Shown in pieces: positions 13,691 through 22,121 of a stretch of 22,857 bases of DNA (its first letter is position 1; every line of letters begins with the position of its first letter). This stretch comes from Acidimicrobiia bacterium. GTDB lineage: Bacteria; Actinomycetota; Acidimicrobiia; IMCC26256. Under the pieces are notes generated by a model. It was not told the origin of the DNA, made no database searches, and was given only the letters and a program-made list of their open reading frames with translations. The stretch spans positions 1 to 22,857 of the forward strand of contig JALRDW010000140.1 of NCBI GenBank assembly GCA_023262065.1, written 5' to 3'. Made by a program: the position numbers and the translations under genes.

Positions 13691-13769
13691 CGTCGCGCCC
13701 CCCGGTGGTCGCGGATGTCGGTCCCCCGCATGGCGGCTGATCGCCGGCACGCTCCGACGACCGGCTGCG

Positions 13770-14525
13770 TCACGGGTCGGGCTGACTCCAGACCTCACCC
13801 GGCTCCACCGGCCGGTCGGCGTATGCGTCGACCCGGTCGGTGAACAGTGGCAGGAGGGAGTACATCCAGTCCACGCAGATGAACGCCAGCACGATCCACG
13901 GGATCCAGACGGCCACGGCGATCGCGACCAGATCGAGTGCGGTGAGGACGTAGTTCGGCACGAGCACCTCGCGCCAGGCCTCGTCGGTCATCGACGGGAC
14001 GCCGAGGCCCCGCTTCGCTGCGTACTGGAGCATGATGCAGATGAGGACGCCGTCGATGAAGCTCAACGCCGCGAGGATCTGGACCCCGAGGTGGAAGTCC
14101 GGCTGACCGAGGCTCCGGGTGAACACGAGCATCACCACGGGGATCAAGGTGCTCATCATGATGAGGAGCAGGTAGAAGACCGTGGCGTAGTGGTCGACCC
14201 CCCGCAGCATGCGACGGAGCCTGCGGAAGTTCAACCATGACGCGGTGAGCCACAGGTAGCTCATGAGGAGCGCCAGCAGCGTGGTCCACTGGTCGGTGAG
14301 GACCCGCCACAGGGAGTTCGGGGCCAACTCTCGCGGGATCCGGAGCTCGAAGATGAGCACGGTCGCTGCGATCGCGAGGATCGCATCCGTGAACACGGTG
14401 AGCGGCTCGATCGGTCGGATCCGCTGCTCCGACCCACGGAAGGTGAAGGTCGACCGGATCATGCCATCGGCGCGGCGCGTCCTGGTCTGATGCTGCTCGT
14501 CGGCGTTCTCGTCCACCGTGCTCAC
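13770..14525 (-). CDS. TMEM175-family (DUF1211) potassium channel-like membrane protein
   Basis: This 251-residue protein has about six hydrophobic segments. In the first helix, residues 45-60 (FTDAILAIAATVLIFE) match the family signature, usually written FSDxxxA; here Thr replaces Ser. WLNFRRLRRMLRGVD at 97-111 fits the loop after helix 3. Prokaryotic members form tetrameric potassium-permeable channels, so a channel in the cell membrane is likely (inference). The N-terminus (1-35) is charged and probably disordered. The start is GTG at 14525, exactly 6 nt after a minus-strand TAGGCT, which points to a leaderless message. It converges on the tRNA gene. Confidence 0.82.
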   Translation of the reverse strand: MSTVDENADEQHQTRTRRADGMIRSTFTFRGSEQRIRPIEPLTVFTDAILAIAATVLIFELRIPRELAPNSLWRVLTDQWTTLLALLMSYLWLTASWLNFRRLRRMLRGVDHYATVFYLLLIMMSTLIPVVMLVFTRSLGQPDFHLGVQILAALSFIDGVLICIMLQYAAKRGLGVPSMTDEAWREVLVPNYVLTALDLVAIAVAVWIPWIVLAFICVDWMYSLLPLFTDRVDAYADRPVEPGEVWSQPDP

Positions 14526-14531
14526 GCCGTG

Positions 14532-14537
14532 AGCCTA
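14532..14537 (-). promoter_or_regulatory. Leaderless-type -10 element (TAGGCT) of the TMEM175-like gene
   Basis: On the minus strand TAGGCT is followed by cacggc and then the GTG start, the same 6-nt geometry and hexamer as moeA. Confidence 0.6.
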
Positions 14538-14609
14538 TTGAACGTGTCGGCGTACGACCTCACTCCGGTGACGGGGTCACCGGGGGTGTCGACCGGCGGG
14601 TGGGCGCAC

Positions 14610-14945
14610 TCAGCCGGGGGTCCGCAGCGTGGCGAGGCGGGCGTTGAGGGCGTCGACCCCGATACCGGCCTCGGGCGATGCGACGGTGCGCACCGGGATC
14701 CGGGTCCCGTCGGTCCGGACGAGCAGGCAGGTCGCGGGCCGGAGGCCCGCGAACGGACCGGTGGGCGGCGCGGGTTCGAACCGCACCGCCTCGGCGATCG
14801 GCACGACCACGCGGGGGCGACGGTGGTTGTCGATCACGATGCCGGTGGTCGTCAACGAGAGCCGGCTGTTCCGCACCGAGACCCGGGCGGCGATCCACGC
14901 GCCGAGGATGAGCGCGAGCGGGAGGATGACGAGGAACGCGATCAC
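14610..14945 (-). CDS. Small PH-domain-like membrane protein
   Basis: This 111-residue protein has one N-terminal helix (about 2-20, IAFLVILPLALILGAWIAA). A beta-rich domain follows (RLSLTTTGIVIDNHRRPRVVVPIAEAVRFEPA and a later CLLVRTDGTRIPVRTV), with the pattern of actinobacterial PH-like proteins such as CFP-6. Function unknown. I take the GTG at 14945, directly before the helix. An upstream GTG at 15035 would overlap the preceding gene by 44 bases and add a Pro/Arg/Thr-rich stretch unlike a protein start. It is the third gene after the dioxygenase and COQ4-motif genes, 46 bases downstream of the latter. Confidence 0.6.
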   Translation of the reverse strand: MIAFLVILPLALILGAWIAARVSVRNSRLSLTTTGIVIDNHRRPRVVVPIAEAVRFEPAPPTGPFAGLRPATCLLVRTDGTRIPVRTVASPEAGIGVDALNARLATLRTPG

Positions 14946-14991
14946 CGCGTCATCATGGCCGAGCCGTCGGGTCGCGGGGCGGGTCCCGGGA

Positions 14992-16140
14992 TCAGTCCGG
15001 GAGGACCGCGGCGCCGTGCGCGTCGTAGGGCTCACCGCGCTGCTCCGCAGCGTGGCGACCGAACTCCAGCTGGAACCCGCTGATCCCGCCGAGTTCCCAG
15101 GGCCCCACGGACCCGGCGGCGATCGCGTCGGCCGATTTCGGTGGTATCCCGAAGTGGGTCCTCACCTCCTCCACCGGCCGGGCAGCGTGCTCGAACCAGT
15201 CGACGGTGAGGAGGTCCCGGCCGCCCGAGTGAGCGCCGATGATCGCGCCTCGGCGCATCGCGTCCGCGAGGCGACCCGCCATGCGCTCCGGGTCGTGGGA
15301 GATGTGGTGCGGGTCGTGCTCGAAGATCGTGGCCCGTTCGAGCCGTCCGGTTTCGAAGAGGCTGATGACGCTGACGAGGAGGGAGAACGCGTGGGGGTCG
15401 TCGTTGGCCCGAGCGATGAGTCCGAACACCTCGATCTCGGACTCGACCGTCGATCCGTAGTCGGCGAGGACGTGGACGAAGTCGTGTTGGGCGAGGAGGG
15501 GAGGCGCACTCCCGGGCTGGCCCGGGAACGAGAACCCGCGTGCGCGGTAGAACTCCCACACCGCGCGGCCGAGTGAGCCCGCCGGGCACTGCTCGAGCGC
15601 TGACCACTCGGCTGCGAGTTCCGGGTCGTCGTCGACGCCCTCCCACTCGTCGTGGAGCCGGCGGTGCACGTGCAGGACGTCGTCGAGCGGCCGTTCCGGG
15701 TCGGCGTGGTACCCGGCCCGCATGAAATCGGCCATGGCGAGATCCCGGTGCTCGAGCGACAGGCGCAGCGCGACGTCGATCATCGCGTCGTCGATGCTGA
15801 GCTCGAGCGCGTACTCCCGGATGCGTTCGACCGTGTCCTCCGGCAGGGGATCCACGACGAACGCGGCGAGCAGCATGGTCTGGACCTGGCGGATGCGGAA
15901 CACCTCGCCCCGGCGACGCATCGCCTCGGCGAAGGCCGTGGGCCCGAGGGGGTCGAGGTCATCGAGGTCGACGTCGATCCCGGTCAGCGCCCGGATGTGG
16001 GCCCGGAGGATCGCCCGCTGGATCGCGGTCAGACCGGCGGCACCCGCCACCGCGGTGACCTTGGCCCGAGCCGCCGTGACCACCTCGTCGTGCGAGGGCG
16101 GATCGAGGAGGACGTCATCGTTCGGGAGCGGGACGGGCAT
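14992..16140 (-). CDS. COQ4-motif protein with an N-terminal helical (TerB-like) region
   Basis: This 382-residue protein carries LAQHDFVHVLADYGSTVESEIEVFG at 217-240. That contains HDxxH (His219, Asp220, His223) followed after 11 residues by Glu235, the metal-binding pattern of COQ4 proteins in ubiquinone biosynthesis. Before it, residues 75-145 form an all-helical acidic region reminiscent of TerB-like domains (resemblance from memory). After it comes a His-rich stretch (FEHDPHHISHD, 273-283). The C-terminus ends with GIPPKSADAIAAGSVGPWELGG. Actinobacteria use menaquinone, so a ubiquinone role is doubtful and another prenyl or lipid substrate is possible. It starts 15 bases after the dioxygenase stop and is probably in its operon. 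Confidence 0.7.
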   Translation of the reverse strand: MPVPLPNDDVLLDPPSHDEVVTAARAKVTAVAGAAGLTAIQRAILRAHIRALTGIDVDLDDLDPLGPTAFAEAMRRRGEVFRIRQVQTMLLAAFVVDPLPEDTVERIREYALELSIDDAMIDVALRLSLEHRDLAMADFMRAGYHADPERPLDDVLHVHRRLHDEWEGVDDDPELAAEWSALEQCPAGSLGRAVWEFYRARGFSFPGQPGSAPPLLAQHDFVHVLADYGSTVESEIEVFGLIARANDDPHAFSLLVSVISLFETGRLERATIFEHDPHHISHDPERMAGRLADAMRRGAIIGAHSGGRDLLTVDWFEHAARPVEEVRTHFGIPPKSADAIAAGSVGPWELGGISGFQLEFGRHAAEQRGEPYDAHGAAVLPD

Positions 16141-16155
16141 GGCTCCGGGCTCCGA

Positions 16156-16992
16156 TCAGGACGCGGGAACGGCGAACGACGAGGGGCCGGCCCGGTCCGG
16201 TCGGAGGACCGCGATGGGGTCGCGCGCGTCATCGACGTACCCGAGCGCGTACGCGCCGTAGTCGTAGCCCATGAGTCGCTGCACCGGTTCGGGCAGCGCA
16301 GCCGCGATCTCGCGGGGCACTGACAGGTACTGGTTCTCCTCCTGCCGCAACCAGCCGAGCGTGTAGTCGACGTTGATCCCGGTGCGCACCGACCCGGTCG
16401 TGTTCGCGCCGCCCCCGTGCACCGTGCCGCCGAGGTACAGCACGACCGAGCCGCGCTCCATCTCGGCCGGTGTCGAGTCCGCGTGCGAGTACTCGAGGCC
16501 CTCGGACCGGTGGGTGTCGGGGATGACGCGCGTCGCGCCGTTCGCCTCGGTGAAATCGCACAGCGCCCAGATGGTCGACACCTCGACGTCCAGGTCGACC
16601 GGGAACCGGTGGAAGTTGAAGCACCAGTGGTCACGGTGGAGCTGCTGGGCCGGGGAGTCCGGACCGATGGCGATGGCCTGGGTGAGGTGGAGCTGGTACT
16701 TGGACCCGTTCCGGCCGAGCACCTCGTCCACCACGCCGAGGACCGTGGGGTGGGCGATCATGCCGACCGCCGAAGGCGAGCGCGCGAGGAGCGCGCCGGT
16801 CCGCCGGGTGTTGCGTCCGGTGAACTCGTCGCCCCCGGTCGGCGTGGCCGCCATCCATGGTGCGAGCTCGGCCTCGACCCGGTCGCAGAGGTCGGCCGCG
16901 GCGAGGCGCTCGACGATGACGCAGCCCCGCTCGAGCAGCGCGGCGGCGATGGTCGCCGCATCGATGTCGGCGGCGAAGCGGGGAATGGTCAT
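16156..16992 (-). CDS. Phytanoyl-CoA dioxygenase (PhyH) family protein
   Basis: This 278-residue protein of the non-heme Fe(II)/2-oxoglutarate oxygenase superfamily has the metal triad in LHRDHW (His119, Asp121) and TVHGGG (His192). Arg203 in SVRTG is placed to bind 2-oxoglutarate. Other family blocks are WALCDFTEANGATRVIPDTH (142-161) and GSVVLYLGGTVHGG. Members hydroxylate lipids, amino acids or secondary metabolites; the substrate is unknown. The ATG at 16992 has a strong AGGAGG seven bases upstream. It is the first gene of a probable operon with the COQ4-motif and PH-like genes and is divergent from the SDR gene. Confidence 0.88.
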   Translation of the reverse strand: MTIPRFAADIDAATIAAALLERGCVIVERLAAADLCDRVEAELAPWMAATPTGGDEFTGRNTRRTGALLARSPSAVGMIAHPTVLGVVDEVLGRNGSKYQLHLTQAIAIGPDSPAQQLHRDHWCFNFHRFPVDLDVEVSTIWALCDFTEANGATRVIPDTHRSEGLEYSHADSTPAEMERGSVVLYLGGTVHGGGANTTGSVRTGINVDYTLGWLRQEENQYLSVPREIAAALPEPVQRLMGYDYGAYALGYVDDARDPIAVLRPDRAGPSSFAVPAS

Positions 16993-17060
16993 CGTGGGTC
17001 CTCCTCGGGCGCGCCCCGGTGGGTCCGCCCTCGGGCTGTGAGCCTGCCAGACTCGGCGCC
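16993..17060. promoter_or_regulatory. Back-to-back promoter region, PhyH (-) / SDR (+)
   Basis: On the plus strand CAGACT (17048-17053) lies 7 nt before the SDR ATG, a leaderless arrangement. On the minus strand CAGGCT (17046 to 17041) could drive the dioxygenase gene with a leader of about 40 nt that contains AGGAGG. The two candidate -10 hexamers are one base apart, so the promoters would compete. Confidence 0.4.
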
Positions 17061-17987
17061 ATGGTGTTCACCGCCGCCTCCACCGCCGACGAGGTCCTCG
17101 CCGGGCACGATCTCGCGGGCCGACGTGCCCTCATCACCGGCGCCTCCACCGGACTCGGCGAGGAGACGGCTCGTGCGCTGGCCGCCCGTGGCGCCGAGGT
17201 CGTCATGGCGGTCCGGGATCCGGCGCGCGGCGCCGCCGCGATCGACCGGATCCGCGCCACGGTGCCGGACGCCATCCTCTCGCAGCGGGTCGTCGCGCTC
17301 GACTCGCTCGTGAGCGTGCGAGCGTTCACGGCCGCCCACCTCGACGACGGCGGTCCCGTCGACCTGCTCATCGCGAACGCCGGCATCATGGCCTGCCCGC
17401 GGCGCAGCACGGTCGATGGCTGGGAGCTGCAGCTCGGTACGAACCACATCGGACACGTGGCGCTCGTGGTTCCGTTGTTGCCGATGCTGCGGGACGGCGG
17501 CCGGGTGATCGCGCTGAGCAGTGCGGGGCACCGGTTCTCCGACGTGGACCTCGACGATCCGAACTTCGAGCGGTCCGAGTACGAACCGTGGGTCGCCTAC
17601 GGGCGGTCGAAGACGGCGAACGCACTGTTCGCGCTCGAACTCGATCGGCGTCTGGGCGGACGGGCTCACGCGTACTCGGTGCACCCGGGTGGGATCATGA
17701 CCGAACTCGGTCGCCACCTCACGGAGGAGACGCTCGCCACGCTCATGGCTCAGATGCCGGAGGGCCGGGGCATGGAGTGGAAGACGATCCCGCAGGGCGC
17801 AGCGACGACGTGCTGGGCCGCCACGGCCCCGGAACTCGAGGCTCACGGTGGCGCGTACCTCGAGGACTGCTCGGTCGCCGTGCGCACCGACGACCCGCTC
17901 AGCCGGACGGGCGTGCGCGACTACGCCTCGGATCCCGACCGGGCCGCCGCGCTGTGGACCCGCACCGAGGAGTGGCTGGCGGGCTGA
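17061..17987 (+). CDS. Short-chain dehydrogenase/reductase (retinol dehydrogenase/WWOX-like)
   Basis: This 308-residue classical-type SDR has a cofactor motif TGASTGLG (26-33), NAG (106-108), catalytic Ser153/Ser154, and YGRSK (Tyr180, Lys184). MAVRDPARG after the second strand suggests NADP preference (Arg52). The long insert FSDVDLDDPNFERSEYEPW (159-177) and the VHPGGIMTELGRHL block are typical of the WW-oxidoreductase/retinol dehydrogenase-like group. I infer oxidation or reduction of a lipophilic alcohol or ketone. The ATG at 17061 follows CAGACT by 7 nt, with no ribosome binding site. The stop lies nine bases from the stop of the convergent flavin monooxygenase. Confidence 0.9.
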   Translation: MVFTAASTADEVLAGHDLAGRRALITGASTGLGEETARALAARGAEVVMAVRDPARGAAAIDRIRATVPDAILSQRVVALDSLVSVRAFTAAHLDDGGPVDLLIANAGIMACPRRSTVDGWELQLGTNHIGHVALVVPLLPMLRDGGRVIALSSAGHRFSDVDLDDPNFERSEYEPWVAYGRSKTANALFALELDRRLGGRAHAYSVHPGGIMTELGRHLTEETLATLMAQMPEGRGMEWKTIPQGAATTCWAATAPELEAHGGAYLEDCSVAVRTDDPLSRTGVRDYASDPDRAAALWTRTEEWLAG

Positions 17988-17996
17988 CGCCGGGGT

Positions 17997-19814
<1,818 letters not shown>

Positions 19815-19901
19815 GCCGGCAGTCTGCCCGCATGGCGCGGGACGGGCCGTACCTCGACCCCGTAGGCTCCGGATGTCCGGTGGACGGTGGGGGAGCGAGC
19901 G
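19815..19901. promoter_or_regulatory. Divergent promoter region, flavin monooxygenase (-) / lipoprotein (+)
   Basis: Minus strand: CAGACT (19826 to 19821) is exactly 6 nt before the monooxygenase GTG, leaderless type. Plus strand: TAGGCT at 19863-19868 is followed by a leader of about 25-30 nt with GGGGGAG six bases before the lipoprotein GTG. Confidence 0.5.
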
Positions 19902-20705
19902 GTGCGACGAACGGTGATCGTGACGGGGTTCGGGCTGGTGGCCGCACTCGCCCTGGCCGGCTGCTCAGGGACCGCCTCGACGGCGACGGGTGGAACGGGG
20001 ACGACGACGCCCCCCACCACGGCCTCGGACGGGCACTCCCACTCCCACGGCGGCGCCGACGACGGCTACCTGTTGCGCCACCCCCTGCGGGTCACCCCCG
20101 ACGGGCTCATCGACCCCGCCTCGATCGACCTGTCGGGCATCGAGGGGGTGACCGAGGAGCAGCAACGGCAGTCGACCGACCTGTTGGTCAGGACGATCCG
20201 AACGCTGCCGCGGTGGAGCGACTATGACCAGGCCCTTGCCGACGGATTCCAGTCGATCGGTGACCAGCTGACCGGCGAGGAGCACGTCATCCGGTGGGAC
20301 TGGATCGATGACGACGTGATGCTCGACCCGAACCAACCGGAGTCGCTCGTCTACAAGTACGACCGCGCCACGGGAACCCGGACCCTCGAGGCGGCGATGT
20401 TCCTCATGCCGAAGCAGTACACGCTCGATGACCAGCCCGCGATCGCGAGCCGGCTGGTCCAGTTCCACCAGCACGACAACCTGTGCTTCACCGCGCCCCC
20501 CGCGCCGAGGGTGGCCGGACTCACGAACTTCGAGGGGGGCTGCAACCCGCCACTCGTGAAGTTCAACCCGAACATCATGGTGCACGTGTGGATCCGACCG
20601 AACGTGTGTGGGCCGTTCGCGGCGCTCACCGGGGTCGGCGCGGGTCAGATCGCCGAGGGCGAGGAGCGCTCCTGCGTGCACGACGACACGCGCCTCACCC
20701 TCTGA
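19902..20705 (+). CDS. Secreted lipoprotein of an uncharacterised family
   Basis: This 267-residue protein starts with a lipoprotein signal peptide (lipobox LAGC, Cys21). A Thr/Gly-rich linker follows, with a short His-rich stretch DGHSHSHGG (43-51). The conserved-looking part has WSDYDQALADGFQSIGDQLTGEEH (103-126), then LDPNQPESLVYKY, AAMFLMPKQYTLDD, a VQFHQHDNLCF motif near 187-197, and VHVWIRPNVCGPFAAL. I recall similar unnamed actinobacterial proteins. The His/Cys motifs suggest metal or heme binding, or disulfide formation outside the membrane (inference). I take the GTG at 19902 because GGGGGAG is six bases upstream; GTG 19887 would lack a ribosome binding site. Confidence 0.75.
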   Translation: MRRTVIVTGFGLVAALALAGCSGTASTATGGTGTTTPPTTASDGHSHSHGGADDGYLLRHPLRVTPDGLIDPASIDLSGIEGVTEEQQRQSTDLLVRTIRTLPRWSDYDQALADGFQSIGDQLTGEEHVIRWDWIDDDVMLDPNQPESLVYKYDRATGTRTLEAAMFLMPKQYTLDDQPAIASRLVQFHQHDNLCFTAPPAPRVAGLTNFEGGCNPPLVKFNPNIMVHVWIRPNVCGPFAALTGVGAGQIAEGEERSCVHDDTRLTL

Positions 20706-20710
20706 GTGCT

Positions 20711-20725
20711 GCGTCGGACCGACGC
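20711..20725 (+). terminator. Short hairpin after the lipoprotein gene
   Basis: GCGTCG-gac-CGACGC is a 6-bp stem directly before the larger 15-bp hairpin. It may be part of a double terminator or chance. Confidence 0.3.
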
Positions 20726-20726
20726 G

Positions 20727-20766
20727 ACGACGCCCCGGTCCGCAGGCTCGGGGACCGGGGCGTCGT
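20727..20766. terminator. Strong bidirectional terminator (15-bp stem)
   Basis: The arms at 20727-20741 and 20752-20766 are perfectly complementary over 15 bases with a 10-base loop. It sits between two convergent genes, 21 bases after the lipoprotein stop and 30 bases after the stop of the solute-binding protein gene, so it can serve both directions. No T tract is present. Confidence 0.8.
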
Positions 20767-20796
20767 GACGTCCGTGGCGGCGGACCGTCGGGGGGA

Positions 20797-21978
20797 TCAG
20801 TAGGCGAAGCCCACCGAGGCGGCCCAGCTCTGGTCCACGTGGTAGTTGCCGTCGTCACCGACCGAGTCGACGGTCACCGGTGCCGGCACCCGGTTGCCCG
20901 AGCCCTCCTCGAACGCCACGGTGCCGGTCCAGCCCTTCCACCCGTTCACCTTGCGGATGCCGGCTCGCAGTGCGCCGTACTCGAAGCCGGTCTCAGCGGC
21001 GACGGTGGCGATGAGGTTCACCGAGTCGTAGGTGTACGGGGACCATGCGCCGGGCGCGGCGTCGAAGGCCTTGCGGTACTTCGCGATGATCGCGGCCGAA
21101 CCCGGGAAGTCGTCCGGCGCAGGGACGCCCACCACCGGGCAGGCCCGCGCGGCGGCCTCGCCGGCGGCAGTGATGAAGCCCGGGTCGTATGCGCCGTAGT
21201 CGGCGAAGCACTTCGGCGTGGCCTTCGCGTCGTACATCGCCTTCGCGATGAGGCCGCCCTCGGGGTAGTAGGTGATGACGTAGACGAGGTCGGGTCCGGT
21301 TGCGGCGACCTTCGTGACGGTGTCGGTGTAGGACTTCGCTCCCGGCTCGATACCCTCGGCGATGGTGATCGTCACCCCTGCGGCCTTGAGCTGGGTCTGC
21401 ATCGCGGTGTTCGCCGCGGTCGTGTAGTCCTGGGTCGAGTCGAAGATGATGCCGACCTTGGTCGCCTTGAAGCCGTCGGTGATCGCCTTGGTCGCGACCG
21501 GTGCGATCTGCGAGGTCATCGGCTGGAGGGTGAAACCGAGGCCCGAGGTCTGGTCGCTCGAGGTGAGTCGCAGCGGCACCAGGCCGGCCTCGATGTAGAG
21601 GGGCAGGGTCTTGAGGCCTGCGCCCGAGTTGTACGGACCGACGACCGCGTCGAGCCCGGACTTGATCGCCTTCCTGGCGGCGACCACGGCCACCTCGGGG
21701 TCCGCCTGGTCGTCGATCGGCACGATGACGACCCTCTTGCCGTCGATGCCGCCCGCAGCGTTGATCTCATCCGCTGCGAGGCGTGCGCCGCGCAGCATGC
21801 CGATGCCGGTGTCCTTCTGGTCGCCGGTCAACGGCCCCTCGAGGCCGATGCGGATCGTCTCCGACGAGGCGGCCGTGGTGGTCGTCGCGGGCGAGGACGA
21901 GTCGGACGAGGAACAGGCCCCGAGGGCGAGGGCGCCGGCGGCGATGATGCCGGCGACGGCGAGGAACGGGCGGCGCAT
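20797..21978 (-). CDS. Branched-chain amino-acid-type ABC transporter substrate-binding lipoprotein
   Basis: This 393-residue protein has a signal peptide with lipobox LGAC (Cys22), a Ser/Thr linker (23-41) and a type I periplasmic-binding fold of the LivJ/LivK (Peripla_BP_6) family. Family signs are IRIGLEGPLTG, GARLAADEINAAGGIDGKRV, VVGPYNSGAG and PLRLTSSD. It should bind an amino acid or small organic ligand outside the membrane and pass it to a LivHMGF-type permease. No permease or ATPase gene is in the window, so it is an orphan as far as can be seen. The ATG at 21978 has GGAG five bases upstream. A stem-loop lies 20 bases before the start. Confidence 0.9.
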   Translation of the reverse strand: MRRPFLAVAGIIAAGALALGACSSSDSSSPATTTTAASSETIRIGLEGPLTGDQKDTGIGMLRGARLAADEINAAGGIDGKRVVIVPIDDQADPEVAVVAARKAIKSGLDAVVGPYNSGAGLKTLPLYIEAGLVPLRLTSSDQTSGLGFTLQPMTSQIAPVATKAITDGFKATKVGIIFDSTQDYTTAANTAMQTQLKAAGVTITIAEGIEPGAKSYTDTVTKVAATGPDLVYVITYYPEGGLIAKAMYDAKATPKCFADYGAYDPGFITAAGEAAARACPVVGVPAPDDFPGSAAIIAKYRKAFDAAPGAWSPYTYDSVNLIATVAAETGFEYGALRAGIRKVNGWKGWTGTVAFEEGSGNRVPAPVTVDSVGDDGNYHVDQSWAASVGFAY

Positions 21979-21997
21979 GGTGTCTCCAGGTTCGAGT

Positions 21998-22028
21998 CCG
22001 GTGTGGGAGGTGGATCCTCGCACACCGG
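21998..22028 (-). terminator. Stem-loop between amidohydrolase and solute-binding protein genes
   Basis: CCGGTGTG (21998-22005) pairs with CACACCGG (22021-22028). Inside, after a G-G mismatch, GAGG (22007-22010) pairs with CCTC (22016-22019) around a 5-base loop. It lies 20 bases before the solute-binding protein ATG and 94 bases after the amidohydrolase stop on the same strand. It could end the upstream transcript or act as a leader element of the downstream one. Confidence 0.45.
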
Positions 22029-22121
22029 GAGGTGGAGGACCGGTCCGACGCACGCATCCACCGCCCGGATCCGACCGCAACACACTTCGTGCTCCGGCGG
22101 TCACCGCACGTGGTCGGCGGC

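Noticed and set aside
14763..14795. TTCGAACC-like sequence suggesting a tRNA T-arm
   Set aside because: No acceptor, D or anticodon arm is present around it, and it lies inside the PH-like coding sequence.
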